Notes: a model not told the origin generated them from the sequence alone. DNA of 64,000 bases from Symbiopectobacterium purcellii_A (GCF_052050035.1 NZ_CP189882.1:3162001-3226000), one strand, 5' to 3'. Numbered from the stretch's first letter, positions 17,189 to 27,196 are shown. Numbers and translations: made by a program.

Positions 17189-18068
17189 TAGCTAAACGAC
17201 TTAATTTTGATTACATTATTTAAATGAGCTATTCAATTGATTTTAGACGTAAAGTGATATCTACACGGAAAAACGAAGGGTTGAGTATCCGAGAAACAGC
17301 GAAGCAATTTCGGATTGGCCCTGCCTCTGTATCGCGTTGGATTAATCAAATAGAGTCAAAAGCATCGACCACGCGTCAGCGAAAGATCGATAAATCCGAG
17401 TTGATAAAAGATGTTGAACAATATCCAGATGCTTACCAAAAAGAACGTGCAGAGCGTTTTGGCGTTTGTCAGAAGGCCATTTGGCAAGCGCTTAAAAAGC
17501 TGGGATTGACCTATAAAAAAAACTCTACGTCATCCGAAAGCCGACGAAAACGCCCGGCAGGGATTTCAACAAAAAAAACAACAGTATGAAAAAGAAGGTA
17601 AACCTATTGTTTTTATTGATGAAAGTGGTTTTTCACACGATGCCCCACGGACTCACGGCTATTCCCCAAAAGGTCAACGGTGTTTTGGCCTGAAGAACTG
17701 GGGAGCTAGGGGAAGAACAAATGTTATCGGCGCTTTATTAGGCACAACGCTGTTTGCTATCGGATTATTTGATATCAATATTAACAGCGATGTTTTCTAT
17801 GCCTGGGTCACACAAGTCCTTATCCCAGTACTCCCTAAAAACAGTGTAATCATGATGGACAATGCCACTTTTCACAAAAAACATAATATTCAACAAGTCA
17901 TCATCGATGCAGGGTATATGGTGGAGTATTTGCCTACATATTCGCCAGATCTTAACCCAATTGAGCATAAATGGGCACAAGCAAAAAGCAAAAAAAGAGA
18001 GATGGGTTGCGATACAGAGAGTTTGTTCTCAGTCCATATGGTGTAATCAAAATTAAGTCGCTTGGCTA
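17189..18068 (+). mobile_element. IS630-family element, copy 2, complete
   Basis: Complete 880-bp copy with TA at each edge. The left flank is IS256 and the right flank is lplA, so the two sides do not belong together. A deletion or recombination between element copies must have joined them. Confidence 0.92.
17224..18046 (+). CDS. IS630 transposase, orfA + orfB, needs frameshift (copy 2)
   Basis: orfA (121 codons) carries the helix-turn-helix region. orfB, in the +1 frame, carries the DDE core: VFIDESGFSHD, IMMDNATFHK and the PDLNPIEHKW end. The frames meet at a run of eight A near 17515-17522. Loss of one A, or a +1 shift, would give one continuous protein of about 273 residues. The same junction is found in copies 1 and 3. 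Confidence 0.85.
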
Positions 18069-18994
18069 TAATGTCGGGCACGCGATATGCCCGTCCCTGT
18101 AAGGACTGCGCCAGCGCTTCTAGCGGCGCGGGGTTCAGGCTGTCGGTAAAACAACTGGCTGCGCGTAATGACACCGCGATCGACGTCCATATGCAACTCA
18201 ATACCGCCCCACGGAAAACGCGTATCCAGCATATGGGTAAAATCTGGCGCCTGACCAAAATTCCATTCCCAGCTGCTTTGCTTGGCAAACTGTTCGCGAA
18301 AGCCGGGAAGATCGGGCATTTGCGCGGGTGAAATGTGTTCAGCCGTGCAACTGTCCGCGTAATAGGCAAAAAATGCATCACGCACCGCCTCACACACTTG
18401 CACGTGATCAATAGTCGGCAACAGTTCCACCAAATTGGCAACGCGAGAGCGGACTGAGGTGATACCTTTGGCCTGTAATTTCTTCACATCCGGGTTAAGG
18501 TAATTTGCCAGACGTGAAAGATCCGCATTGAGCAACAGCGTACCGTGGTGAAAACCGCGATCCTTGGTTTCCCGGTAAGCGGAACCCGAAACCTTACGTT
18601 CACCATCAGGCGTCGCCACCACCAGATCGTTACGCCCTGAAGCCGAAGCAGTAACGCCTAGCGCGGTCAGCGCATTAAGAATGATGGCCGTTGAAACACT
18701 TTTATCATACCCCGGCTTTCCTGCCATAAAGGTAAAGCAGGTGTTGCCCAAATCGTGGAAAACGGCGCCGCCACCGCTGCTGCGACGCGCCAGTGTGATG
18801 CCATCCTCCTCCATCTTGCGAGTATTGCACTCTTTCCACGGGTTTTGCGCCCGGCCAATCACCACCGTTTCCGCATTGCGCCAGAGAAACAGCACATGCT
18901 GCGTAGGCGACATTTGGCGAAAGATGCACTCTTCGACGGCCAGATTAAACCAGGGATCGTACGAGTCAGACAGCAACAAACGAAGTGAAGACAT
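18069..18994 (-). pseudogene. lplA: lipoate-protein ligase A, frameshifted and truncated
   Basis: LplA attaches salvaged lipoate to 2-oxoacid dehydrogenases and the glycine cleavage system. The N-terminal ~290 residues match E. coli, with RRSSGGGAVFHD, SGRNDLVV and KVSGSAYRETKDRGFHHGTL intact. Near 18145-18150 one extra T (minus-strand TTTT for TTT) shifts the frame; the family sequence FTDSLNPAPLEAL continues in the next frame. The gene is then cut by IS630 at 18068, losing the last ~35 residues. ATG 18994 matches the family start. Confidence 0.88.
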
Positions 18995-19051
18995 TGAGGC
19001 TCCATGCGCAAACGGCCTGCCGACCTCGACAGCCGTCACTTGAGAGTGGAA

Positions 19052-19519
19052 TCAGATTCGGCGCGCCTGCCAGTAGGCCCGCTTCCAGTAGACGTTATCC
19101 AATGACGATCGCATTACGCCCTGGCTGGTGGAGGCGTGAATAAACTGATCGTCTTTATCATAAATGCCCACATGCAATCCGCTGCTGCCGCTGCCGGTTT
19201 TAAAAAACACCAAATCGCCGGGCATCAGATCGTCCCGGTCAATGCGGGAACCCAATTCCGTTTGCGCTTCGGTGGTGCGCGGCAGTTGCATACCAAAACG
19301 ATCGCGAAAGGTTAGATAGACAAAGCCAGAACAATCTATGCCGCGGTGATCCAGCCCACCATAGCGATACGGCGTGCCACGCCACTGCGTGAGCTGTTCG
19401 TTAAGTTGGCTTATTACCATGATGGAGTCGCCCAGACGCGGATTAGGCGGTGGAGCGTGGTGGCTGCTGCACCCAACCAAAAATAAACTTGCGATCAGCA
19501 CCCCCTGAATCCAGCGCAT
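19052..19519 (-). CDS. nlpC: NlpC/P60 lipoprotein
   Basis: Predicted peptidoglycan-associated cysteine peptidase lipoprotein, 155 residues. Lipobox FLVGC (Cys 17). The NlpC/P60 triad is visible: Cys 63 in IDCSGF, His 116 in LHVGIY and the polar residue near QFIHAST. In E. coli nlpC follows selO and ydiV, but here those genes lie 14 kb away, so the neighbourhood has been split. No defects were seen. Confidence 0.92.
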   Translation of the reverse strand: MRWIQGVLIASLFLVGCSSHHAPPPNPRLGDSIMVISQLNEQLTQWRGTPYRYGGLDHRGIDCSGFVYLTFRDRFGMQLPRTTEAQTELGSRIDRDDLMPGDLVFFKTGSGSSGLHVGIYDKDDQFIHASTSQGVMRSSLDNVYWKRAYWQARRI

Positions 19520-19685
19520 CTGCGGTATCCTGCGAGTATCGGTTCGTTTTCTTGTTCACCGCGTCCTGCGGCGAATGTCACGCTATCAGAATGATATTAC
19601 TGCCCAATTTAGCGTTGATTTAACTGTTTTGGCAAGTCTGACGCGGCGAATGCGCGGTTACTCGGACACCGGCACCAGCCAGTGG

Positions 19686-20784
19686 CCCATTCCCAGTCGA
19701 AACGCAACAAAACGGTAGGGCATTATGCCGCCTGTAAGTGCGTTAAAAATACCTCATTTGGAGAACGATAACCCAGCGATTTTCTGCCTCGCGTATTGAG
19801 CAGGTGTTCGAGTGCTGCAACCTTGCGATGGGTGACATAATTGAAGTCCGTTCCCTTCGGGTAAAAACGCCGTATCAGCCCGTTGGTATGCTCATTCAAC
19901 CCGCGTTCCCAGGAATGATATGGCCGGGCAAAGTAGACCGGTGCCCCCGTGACTTTTGTAATTTCCCCGTGCTGGGAAAATTCAGAACCGTTGTCAGCAG
20001 TCAGGGTTTTAAACTCGCAGAAGGTATTGGCAACGATGTCCCTGAAGGCCGCTACCACTGTCTCTGCTCGCTTGTTGGGCAGTTTGCGAATGATGACCAG
20101 CTTGACGGCTTTATCGACCACCGTCAGCAGGAATGATTTCTGATCTTTGCCAAAGATGGTGTCAATCTCGAAATGCCCGGGTTCCTGCTTGAGGTCAGCA
20201 ACGGCCGGCCGCTGCTCAATGCCAACACGGTTGGGAATAGGACCGCGTTTGTTCTCATCGGTCTGATAGTTATACCGTTTACCCCGATGAGGGAGCTGCT
20301 GATACAGCTCACCGCCGGCCCGGCGCTCCTGCAGGATATAGCGATAGAGCGAGTTCTTGCTGACGGACAGGCCAAATTCCAGGACCAGGCGCCCACTGAT
20401 GACCTCAGGTGAGGTGTGGGTAGACAGCGCCGTTCTGATAAAGTCCTGAATGTGCGGTTCAAGCTGGTTAATCACGCTGTCCGGCCGTGTTTTCTGCCGC
20501 CGCCCTCTGGCCAACGTTTCGGCCCTTCTGCAGGAATAGACCCCGTTGAAAGCGGCGTCGGTATTGCGTCTGAGTTCCCTGCTGATGGTAGAACGAGGAA
20601 GCTCCAGTTCCCGGGCGATGGTGGCCTGGTTAACCCCATCACCACGCCGCTTTTCGATGTAGAACCGTTCTTTGTGAGTCAGATGTTTTCCCTGCATGCA
20701 ACGGGATCTCCAGTAGGGCCAGAACGGTGATTTTATCCGACTCTGGCCAGTGGGTCACTTTGTTGCATTTCGACTGGGAATGGG
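19686..20784 (-). mobile_element. IS30-family element
   Basis: About 1.1 kb bounded by inverted repeats CCCATTCCCAGTCGAAA(C/T)GC at both ends. The target duplication cannot be fixed because Gs run into the repeat. It lies upstream of nlpC. About 50 bp of unassigned sequence separates it from IS5 copy C. Confidence 0.88.
19723..20697 (-). CDS. IS30-family transposase
   Basis: Intact 324-residue transposase. It has an N-terminal helix-turn-helix (ATIARELELPRSTISREL) and a DDE core with HFEIDTIFG, LTADNGSEF and GLNEHTNGLIRRFYPKG, the standard IS30 signature. It appears functional. Confidence 0.93.
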   Translation of the reverse strand: MQGKHLTHKERFYIEKRRGDGVNQATIARELELPRSTISRELRRNTDAAFNGVYSCRRAETLARGRRQKTRPDSVINQLEPHIQDFIRTALSTHTSPEVISGRLVLEFGLSVSKNSLYRYILQERRAGGELYQQLPHRGKRYNYQTDENKRGPIPNRVGIEQRPAVADLKQEPGHFEIDTIFGKDQKSFLLTVVDKAVKLVIIRKLPNKRAETVVAAFRDIVANTFCEFKTLTADNGSEFSQHGEITKVTGAPVYFARPYHSWERGLNEHTNGLIRRFYPKGTDFNYVTHRKVAALEHLLNTRGRKSLGYRSPNEVFLTHLQAA

Positions 20785-20834
20785 GCTCATGATAACGCTG
20801 GCGCAAACGCAACAGCGAGTATCCCTTGTTCAAT

Positions 20835-21871
20835 AAGCGTGTTGCTTAATAGTGAAATAAGGGTGTTTCGGTGATTGAAGTAAATTTTACGCTGTTCTGA
20901 GATGGAAATTCCAAAGACCGGCGCTAAGGAGTAAGAAGGTATCATCAATAAAGGGTCTACGATTCCGTAAAATTTGGGTCATGCAACCGAGGCGCTTGAT
21001 ACCCGCGATGGCGTGTTCAACTGTAATACGGATGCCCGAGATTATTTTATTTTCTTGTTTTTGTTCAGGCGATAAAGGTCTTTTTCGAGTTCCTTTTTTT
21101 GGGATTTGTGTATTAGGATGCTGTTTATCTATACCTTGAAAACCGGTATCTGCCCAGATGGTTACCTCAGGAGGAATATGGCGAATTATATCGACTTTAT
21201 CGAGTAAGCGTTTATCGTGACGGCGCCCATTTTTGCTCATGGGGATAAATCCAATTTGCCTTGTTTCGTCAGTCATAATAAGCCCTTTTCGAGTGGTCTG
21301 TCTTTTCTTTCCCGAATACATTTTTTTTCGCCGACGCAGATTCTTAGGCTTTTGGACAGGTCGCTCTGTCCCATCAATAAAGACGTCTTTAACTCCAGGA
21401 AAGGCGCGAAAAAATTCCTCAGCAGAGCGAATTTGACGAGCGGGCAAAACACATTCTCGCCCCAAGGTCATCTCTAAAACCGGCAATAATATTTTTACCC
21501 AGCGACATACCCGTGTTCTATCTAAACCAAAAAGAAGTCCTTGCAAATCATAGGTCGGATAACATTTTAAATACAATAAAATAAAAAGCAGTTTATCTAA
21601 TGGGGTTGGGATAAATCCTTTCTGCCCTGCACCCATCTGCCGCTCGTGATCTTTTCGATTCTTTTTCCGATAAATCAAATAACAAGCTGAAAATTCAGCG
21701 GCTAAATTTTTCAATTCTTCGACTGATAATCCAATGATTGCTTTACATAAACGATTATCTCGTAACAACCGCTCTTTGTTGATCATTTCAAACCTTTATT
21801 CTCTAAGTTAAACCTCTTTTTATTCTCAATAGCCTGACAAAAAATGCAAGTCTCTATTCAGCAACTAGTTT
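20835..21871 (-). mobile_element. IS5-superfamily element, copy C, complete
   Basis: The uninterrupted 1037-bp reference copy. Ends share GTTGCT(T/G)AATAG and AAT lies on both sides, a 3-bp target duplication. Because both flanks carry it, this is a simple insertion. Confidence 0.93.
20887..21786 (-). CDS. IS5-superfamily transposase (DDE_Tnp_4 type), copy C
   Basis: Intact 299-residue transposase with DDE residues in VFIDGTERPV, IWADTGFQGID and ITVEHAIAGIK. Its own AAAGG leader is kept, so it is the most likely active source for the other copies in the window. Confidence 0.93.
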   Translation of the reverse strand: MINKERLLRDNRLCKAIIGLSVEELKNLAAEFSACYLIYRKKNRKDHERQMGAGQKGFIPTPLDKLLFILLYLKCYPTYDLQGLLFGLDRTRVCRWVKILLPVLEMTLGRECVLPARQIRSAEEFFRAFPGVKDVFIDGTERPVQKPKNLRRRKKMYSGKKRQTTRKGLIMTDETRQIGFIPMSKNGRRHDKRLLDKVDIIRHIPPEVTIWADTGFQGIDKQHPNTQIPKKGTRKRPLSPEQKQENKIISGIRITVEHAIAGIKRLGCMTQILRNRRPFIDDTFLLLSAGLWNFHLRTA

Positions 21872-21994
21872 AATGGCTGCATAACGCTATCCTGTACACT
21901 GCGGTCACACCCCGCAAACCCAACTCGGCTTAACTCGACCGTCTTTCATGTAGCGTCACTGCACGCCGTTCATCACGCTAACGTATTCAGGCGA

Positions 21995-22825
21995 TTAAAA
22001 TGCCACTTTACGCCGCCCAGTTAGCCAGGCCCCGACGAACTCCGGCACCACCGCCGTCGCCGCACCGTAGATTTCTTCATCAAACTGGCTCTCTACCTGA
22101 CTCGGCTCGAGATTCAGTTCTATGGTGTAAGCACCATGGGTGTGCGCTTCATGAACGAATCCTGCGGCGGGATAGACATGGCCGGAAGTACCGATAGCGA
22201 TGAAATAATCGGCTTGCGCCAGCGCCTGATAAATACGTTCCATACCAAGGGGCATTTCCCCGAACCACACCACGTGCGGGCGCAACGGTGCGGGGAACTG
22301 GCAACAGTGGCAGCGTTCATCGGCTGCGATATCACCGGTCCACTCGATAACCTGTCCGCTCTGGCAACAGCGCACCTTAAGCAATTCGCCGTGCATATGA
22401 ACAACCCGCTGGCTGCCCGCACGCTCGTGCAAATTATCGATATTTTGCGTCACCAACAGGAAGTTATCCCCGAGCGCCGCCTCAAGATTGGCTAACGCCA
22501 GGTGTGCCGCATTGGGCACTATCTCTGGCTGCTGCAACTGCTTACGCCGCGCGTTGTAAAATGCCTGTACCAGTTGTGGATCGCGTTGAAACCCTTCCGG
22601 CGTGGCGACATCGTCCACCCGGTGCTCTTCCCACAGGCCATCCGCTGCACGAAAGGTGCGAATGCCAGATTCCGCTGAAATCCCGGCGCCGGTCAGCACC
22701 ACCACGCGCGGGCTTTTTGATTCATTCACGGCCAGATAATACTTATGGAAAACACGTGAACGCAGACGCTGCTGACGCAGTCGCTTTCCTTGATGAAACC
22801 GTATCATCCTTTGACGCGTATGCAT
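21995..22825 (-). CDS. cobB: NAD-dependent deacylase (sirtuin)
   Basis: Class III sirtuin that removes acetyl and succinyl groups from protein lysines, for example on acetyl-CoA synthetase. It has 276 residues from ATG 22825, chosen because AGGAG lies six bases ahead and the basic N-terminal extension then resembles the long E. coli form. GAGISAESGIRTFR binds NAD, TQNIDNLHERAG and the catalytic His in HMHGELL follow, and a Cys cluster (RCCQSG, CHCC) marks the zinc site. Order lolCDE-nagK-cobB is as in E. coli. Confidence 0.93.
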   Translation of the reverse strand: MHTRQRMIRFHQGKRLRQQRLRSRVFHKYYLAVNESKSPRVVVLTGAGISAESGIRTFRAADGLWEEHRVDDVATPEGFQRDPQLVQAFYNARRKQLQQPEIVPNAAHLALANLEAALGDNFLLVTQNIDNLHERAGSQRVVHMHGELLKVRCCQSGQVIEWTGDIAADERCHCCQFPAPLRPHVVWFGEMPLGMERIYQALAQADYFIAIGTSGHVYPAAGFVHEAHTHGAYTIELNLEPSQVESQFDEEIYGAATAVVPEFVGAWLTGRRKVAF

Positions 22826-22903
22826 GTCTGCTCCTGTGAACGCTGGGTGGAAAGTGTCTAACACTGCCTGCTTGATTGGCAATAAACGTGTGTCGCTAAA
22901 AAA

Positions 22904-23818
22904 CTACTGCGCAGAAAAGTGCAGCAGGGCCGCGCCCATAACGCCACCGGCATCGCCATAGCGCGCCTTCTCAATGCGCGGTAAGCGCGCTACCGGCAGC
23001 AAATACTCAGGCAACCGCGCCGGGAGAAAATGGTAAATCTCATCAAAATTAGACAAACCACCTCCCAGCACCAGCAAGTGGGGATCAAACATCGTCAACA
23101 GATTCCCCACGCAAGCGGCGAGTACGCTCATATAGCGATCGACATGCGCCAGCGCGTTTGTCTCACCCGCCCGATAGTGGCGAATAATGGTGACAGCATT
23201 AAGATTTTCACCATAAGTATGTGCATAAAGCCACTCGAAACCCCGGCCAGAAATATAGTTTTCGATACAGCCCGACTGTCCGCATCCGCATTTCACCCGG
23301 GGGATAGCTTCACCCATGATATCCAGCGCATCCACCGGTAGCCGGAAATGGCCAAACTCACCGGTGATGCCGTTGCGCCCATCAATCACTTCACCGTTGA
23401 TCACCAGACCGCCACCGACGCCGGTGCCAAGGATCAGCCCCAACACCACGGGGTACTGACGGAACTCGCCTTCCCAGGCTTCCGAAAGGGCAAAGCAGTT
23501 GGCGTCGTTGGTCATGCGTACATCGCGCTGTAACAGGCGTTGTAAATCCACCTGTAATGGTTTTCCCATGGTTGCCGGCAAATTAGCGGTAAACAGCGCG
23601 CCATCATCTCCGCCGCGCATACCGGGAATGCCGACGCCGACGGTTCCCTGTTTGCCCGTCAACGCATCGGCTTCCTGCGTGAGTGCAACGAAGGCCGCCA
23701 GCAACGCATCGTAGTCATTACGCGGCGTGGGCACCCGCTTTTGCCATACGGACCGCATATCCGCATCAAAGACGCCGACTTCAATCTTACTGCCGCCCAG
23801 ATCAAAACCATAATACAT
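22904..23818 (-). CDS. nagK: N-acetylglucosamine kinase
   Basis: ROK-family kinase that phosphorylates free GlcNAc freed during cell-wall recycling. It has 304 residues. The ATP loop FDLGGSKIEVG is at the N-terminus, the catalytic Asp is in MTNDANCFA, and the zinc motif CGCGQSGCIENYISG is intact. Its usual supplier NagZ is lost in this window, which makes its retention notable. Confidence 0.94.
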   Translation of the reverse strand: MYYGFDLGGSKIEVGVFDADMRSVWQKRVPTPRNDYDALLAAFVALTQEADALTGKQGTVGVGIPGMRGGDDGALFTANLPATMGKPLQVDLQRLLQRDVRMTNDANCFALSEAWEGEFRQYPVVLGLILGTGVGGGLVINGEVIDGRNGITGEFGHFRLPVDALDIMGEAIPRVKCGCGQSGCIENYISGRGFEWLYAHTYGENLNAVTIIRHYRAGETNALAHVDRYMSVLAACVGNLLTMFDPHLLVLGGGLSNFDEIYHFLPARLPEYLLPVARLPRIEKARYGDAGGVMGAALLHFSAQ

Positions 23819-23868
23819 GGCTTACTCCTCTGTGGCTGAATAGGTTATGGATTGCAAGGGCCGTAGCG

Positions 23869-25116
23869 CTACTGTCCGCTTAACACGCGAGCGGGCTCAA
23901 TACGACTGGCGCGCCGCGCCGGATACCAACTGGCCAGCAAGCTCAGCGCCACGGCGGTGAGCAGCACCAGAACCACATTCGTCATGTGCAATTCTGACGG
24001 CAGGAAATCGATAAAATAGATATCGCCCGACAGAAAATGGTGTCCGGTCAGCGATTCGAGCCCACGAATAATCGCACTCAGTTGCAGCGTCGCCACCACG
24101 CCAATCACGGCGCCGATCACGCAGCCGAGCAGGCCTGCCAGCAGCCCGTACCAAATGAAAATGGCGCGAATAAGACCGTCGCTCGCCCCCAACGTGCGCA
24201 ATACGGCGATGTCGCTGCTTTTGTCTTTCACCGCCATCACTAACGTGGAAACGATGTTAAAACAGGCAACGCCAATCACCAGTACCATCGCTAAATACAT
24301 GATAGTACGAATCATCTGGATGTCGCGATACATGTAGCCGTAGGTGCCAATCCAGTCACGAATATAGATATAGGTATCAGTCACTTTCCCTGCATCTCGC
24401 ACCAGTTTGCTGGCGGCGAATACGTCATCGACCTTGATAGCAATGCCGCTGACATCATCACCCATTTCCAAATACTGCTGCGCATCGGCCAAAGGAATCA
24501 ACGCCACACTATGATCGAGCTGCCCGCTAAGTTGCAGAATGCCACTCACGTGCAGGCGAATGCGTTTCGGCTGCAACAGCTTCATTTGCGGATCGCTGTT
24601 GGGGATCATCACCGTCACCCAATCCCCGGTTTTCACTTCAAGCGCCTGCGCGACGCCCTTGCCGAGAATAACCTGTTGCTCACCCGCTTTGAAATTGGCC
24701 CACGCGTTTCCCGCCACGAACGTTGGCAAGGTGCTGAAACGTTGTTCCTGTTGCGGATCGACGCCTTTCATCTGTATCGCGCGCAGTCTGGGACCGCTCT
24801 CCAGCAGCCCAGTGAAATGCACATAGGGCGCCGCGGCAACAATGCCAGGCACATGCTCAATGTTAGGCAACATGTTCTGCCAGCCGGTGAACGGCGGATT
24901 GATCGGCTCAATTTCACCATGGGGCACCACCGCCAGAATACGATTTTTCAATTCGCGTTCGAAGCCGTTCATCGCGCTGAGGCCGACGATCAGCACCGCC
25001 ACCCCGAGTGCAATACCGATGGTTGAGATCACCGAGATCAGGGAAACCATGCCACCACGCCGACGACCCAGGCTAAAACGCAGCCCAATCAGCAGGGAGA
25101 GCGGGGGAAAACTCAT
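23869..25116 (-). CDS. lolE: lipoprotein-releasing ABC transporter, subunit LolE
   Basis: Inner-membrane subunit of LolCDE, which extracts outer-membrane lipoproteins and hands them to LolA. It has 415 residues: one N-terminal membrane segment (about 22-47), a large periplasmic domain, then three C-terminal segments (about 265-400). It overlaps lolD by 4 bases (ATGA). No defects seen. Confidence 0.94.
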   Translation of the reverse strand: MSFPPLSLLIGLRFSLGRRRGGMVSLISVISTIGIALGVAVLIVGLSAMNGFERELKNRILAVVPHGEIEPINPPFTGWQNMLPNIEHVPGIVAAAPYVHFTGLLESGPRLRAIQMKGVDPQQEQRFSTLPTFVAGNAWANFKAGEQQVILGKGVAQALEVKTGDWVTVMIPNSDPQMKLLQPKRIRLHVSGILQLSGQLDHSVALIPLADAQQYLEMGDDVSGIAIKVDDVFAASKLVRDAGKVTDTYIYIRDWIGTYGYMYRDIQMIRTIMYLAMVLVIGVACFNIVSTLVMAVKDKSSDIAVLRTLGASDGLIRAIFIWYGLLAGLLGCVIGAVIGVVATLQLSAIIRGLESLTGHHFLSGDIYFIDFLPSELHMTNVVLVLLTAVALSLLASWYPARRASRIEPARVLSGQ

Positions 25117-25820
25117 TGCGCGGCTCCCATCAGGGTTAACTCTTGCTGAAGCTGCCCGTCACGCATTTCCAACTGGCGACGCAAACGCGCAGCCAGTGAC
25201 AAATCGTGAGTCACCACCAGAAACGCGGTGCCCTGACGCACGTTTAATTCGCCCAGCAGTTCAAAAATGGTATCCGCCGTGCGCTGATCGAGGTTACCCG
25301 TAGGCTCATCCGCCAGCACCAGCGACGGGTTGTTCACCAGCGCGCGGGCGATGGCCACGCGTTGACGCTCCCCGCCGGACAATTCGCTGGAGCGGTGCTC
25401 GCGTCGTGCATCCAGCCCCACGGCGGCCAGCATGGCGCGCGCCTGATCCTGCGCCTGCGCGGGCGGCGTTTTGCCAATCAACAATGGCATCGCCACGTTT
25501 TCCAACGCGGTGAAATCCGGCAGTAAATGGTGAAACTGGTAGATAAAGCCCAGCTCACGGTTGCGCAGCGCCGATTTAGCGGCGGCAGAAAGCCGACTGA
25601 GCGCCTGACCTTTGAAGATAACATCGCCCGCGGTGGGCGCATCCAGTCCGCACAGCAGATGCAACAAGGTGCTTTTGCCTGAACCGGAACTGCCGACAAT
25701 CGCCATCATTTCACCAGCTTGCATGCTGAAGGTCACATGACGCAGCACGTCGGTGGACAGCTTCCCTTCCTGGTAGGTTTTGCACAGGTCATTACATTGC
25801 AACAACAGGGAATCATTCAT
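25113..25820 (-). CDS. lolD: lipoprotein-releasing ABC transporter, ATPase LolD
   Basis: Cytoplasmic ATPase of LolCDE, 235 residues. Walker A GSSGSGKST, signature LSGGERQR and Walker B LVLADEPTGNLD are intact. Start ATG 25820 gives the family N-terminus MNDSLLLQC and overlaps the lolC stop by 8 bases; the frame upstream belongs to lolC's strand and is not used. Confidence 0.95.
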   Translation of the reverse strand: MNDSLLLQCNDLCKTYQEGKLSTDVLRHVTFSMQAGEMMAIVGSSGSGKSTLLHLLCGLDAPTAGDVIFKGQALSRLSAAAKSALRNRELGFIYQFHHLLPDFTALENVAMPLLIGKTPPAQAQDQARAMLAAVGLDARREHRSSELSGGERQRVAIARALVNNPSLVLADEPTGNLDQRTADTIFELLGELNVRQGTAFLVVTHDLSLAARLRRQLEMRDGQLQQELTLMGAAQ

Positions 25821-27015
25821 AGCGTAAAGCCTCTGCGGGATGAACGGCGGCGGCGCGCCAGGAAGGATAAAGGGTAGACAGCAAGGCAACGATCATCGCC
25901 ACCAGCGCGATGGTCACCACCTGCACCGGATCAATATGAACGGGCAGCGCGGCACCATTCAGCAACAGCCCCAATGCCGGGATCAGCGTATTAAGCTGGC
26001 TAGCCAGCAACGTACCGAGCACGGCGCCCAACAGCGCGCCAACCACCCCGGCGCTTCCCCCCTGCACCATAAACACCGCCATAATCTGGCGTTGAGTCAG
26101 CCCCTGCGTTTGCAAAATGGCCACCTCACCCTGTTTTTCCATCACCAACAACCCCAACGACGTAATGATATTGAACGCCGCGACAGCGACAATCAGGCTC
26201 AACAACAGCCCCATCATATTTTTTTCCATGCGAACAGCCTGAAACAGTTCGCCCTTGCGCTCACGCCAGTCTTTCATCACCCATCCTTGTGGCACTGGCT
26301 GCGCACTGAACGCCACAATATCCAACGGGTTTTCCAGCCACAGGCGCCAGCCAGTTATGTGCCCGGCCGGGTAACGCATCAGACGCGATGCATCCTGCTG
26401 ATTCACCAGCATCTGGTAACCATCCACCTCGCTACCTGCGGCAAAAGTACCCGCCACGGTAAATAAGCGCTGGCTGGGAATGCGCCCCATCGGTGTGAGT
26501 TGGCTGGCACCGGTAACCATAATACGCAGCTGTTCACCGCGCTTAACCCCAAGCTGAGAGGCCAACTGCTCACCCAGGATCACCTGGTATTCACCCGGCT
26601 GAAGTTGCGTGAGCGAGGTGTTTTTCAAAAAAAGCGACAAAGGCTCGGGTTCATTGGGATTAATGCCCAGCATCACGCCCACGGCCACGCTGCGCGCACT
26701 TTGCAGCACCACTTCACCCGTGGTGATAGGGGCAATGCGCGTCACGCCCTGTAAGGTGCTCAACGACGAGGCAGGCAACGCCTGCGGATCGAGCGAACCG
26801 CCCGGAGTGGTCACCACCGCCTGAGGCATCAGTCCCAGGATGCTCTCCTCAAGCTCCTGTTCAAAACCGTTCATCACCGACAATACGGTCACCAGTGCCA
26901 TGACGCCCAACGTGATGCCAATAGCCGATAACCAGGAGACAAATCGCCCAAAGCAATCCGCTGCTCGCCCACGCATATAACGCAGGCCAATAAATAAAGC
27001 GACAGGTTGATACAT
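25813..27015 (-). CDS. lolC: lipoprotein-releasing ABC transporter, subunit LolC
   Basis: Second membrane subunit of LolCDE; its periplasmic hook contacts LolA. It has 400 residues with one N-terminal and three C-terminal membrane segments and the motif LSVMNGFEQELE after the first. It is the first gene of the lolCDE-nagK-cobB group and is divergent from mfd across 147 bp. Confidence 0.94.
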   Translation of the reverse strand: MYQPVALFIGLRYMRGRAADCFGRFVSWLSAIGITLGVMALVTVLSVMNGFEQELEESILGLMPQAVVTTPGGSLDPQALPASSLSTLQGVTRIAPITTGEVVLQSARSVAVGVMLGINPNEPEPLSLFLKNTSLTQLQPGEYQVILGEQLASQLGVKRGEQLRIMVTGASQLTPMGRIPSQRLFTVAGTFAAGSEVDGYQMLVNQQDASRLMRYPAGHITGWRLWLENPLDIVAFSAQPVPQGWVMKDWRERKGELFQAVRMEKNMMGLLLSLIVAVAAFNIITSLGLLVMEKQGEVAILQTQGLTQRQIMAVFMVQGGSAGVVGALLGAVLGTLLASQLNTLIPALGLLLNGAALPVHIDPVQVVTIALVAMIVALLSTLYPSWRAAAVHPAEALRYE

Positions 27016-27151
27016 GAAATCCGTCTGGATAAGGTTGCTAAAGCAAAGTGATTAAGGATAATAAAGGGTCATATCACTTTATGGAACCCTACCCCGCTTT
27101 CTACACTGCTTTTTCTTATGCTGGAACGGGGCAACACCAGATATTCGGAAT

Positions 27152-27196
27152 ATGCCTGAAAAATGCCTGAAAAAAATCGCTATGCTCTGCCCGTAA
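27152..27196 (+). other. short upstream ORF made by an 11-bp tandem duplication at the mfd start
   Basis: ATGCCTGAAAA occurs twice in direct tandem (27152-27162 and 27163-27173). The second copy is the mfd start. The first ATG, 11 bases away and so out of frame, opens a 14-codon reading frame that ends at TAA 27194-27196 inside mfd. Confidence 0.7.
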
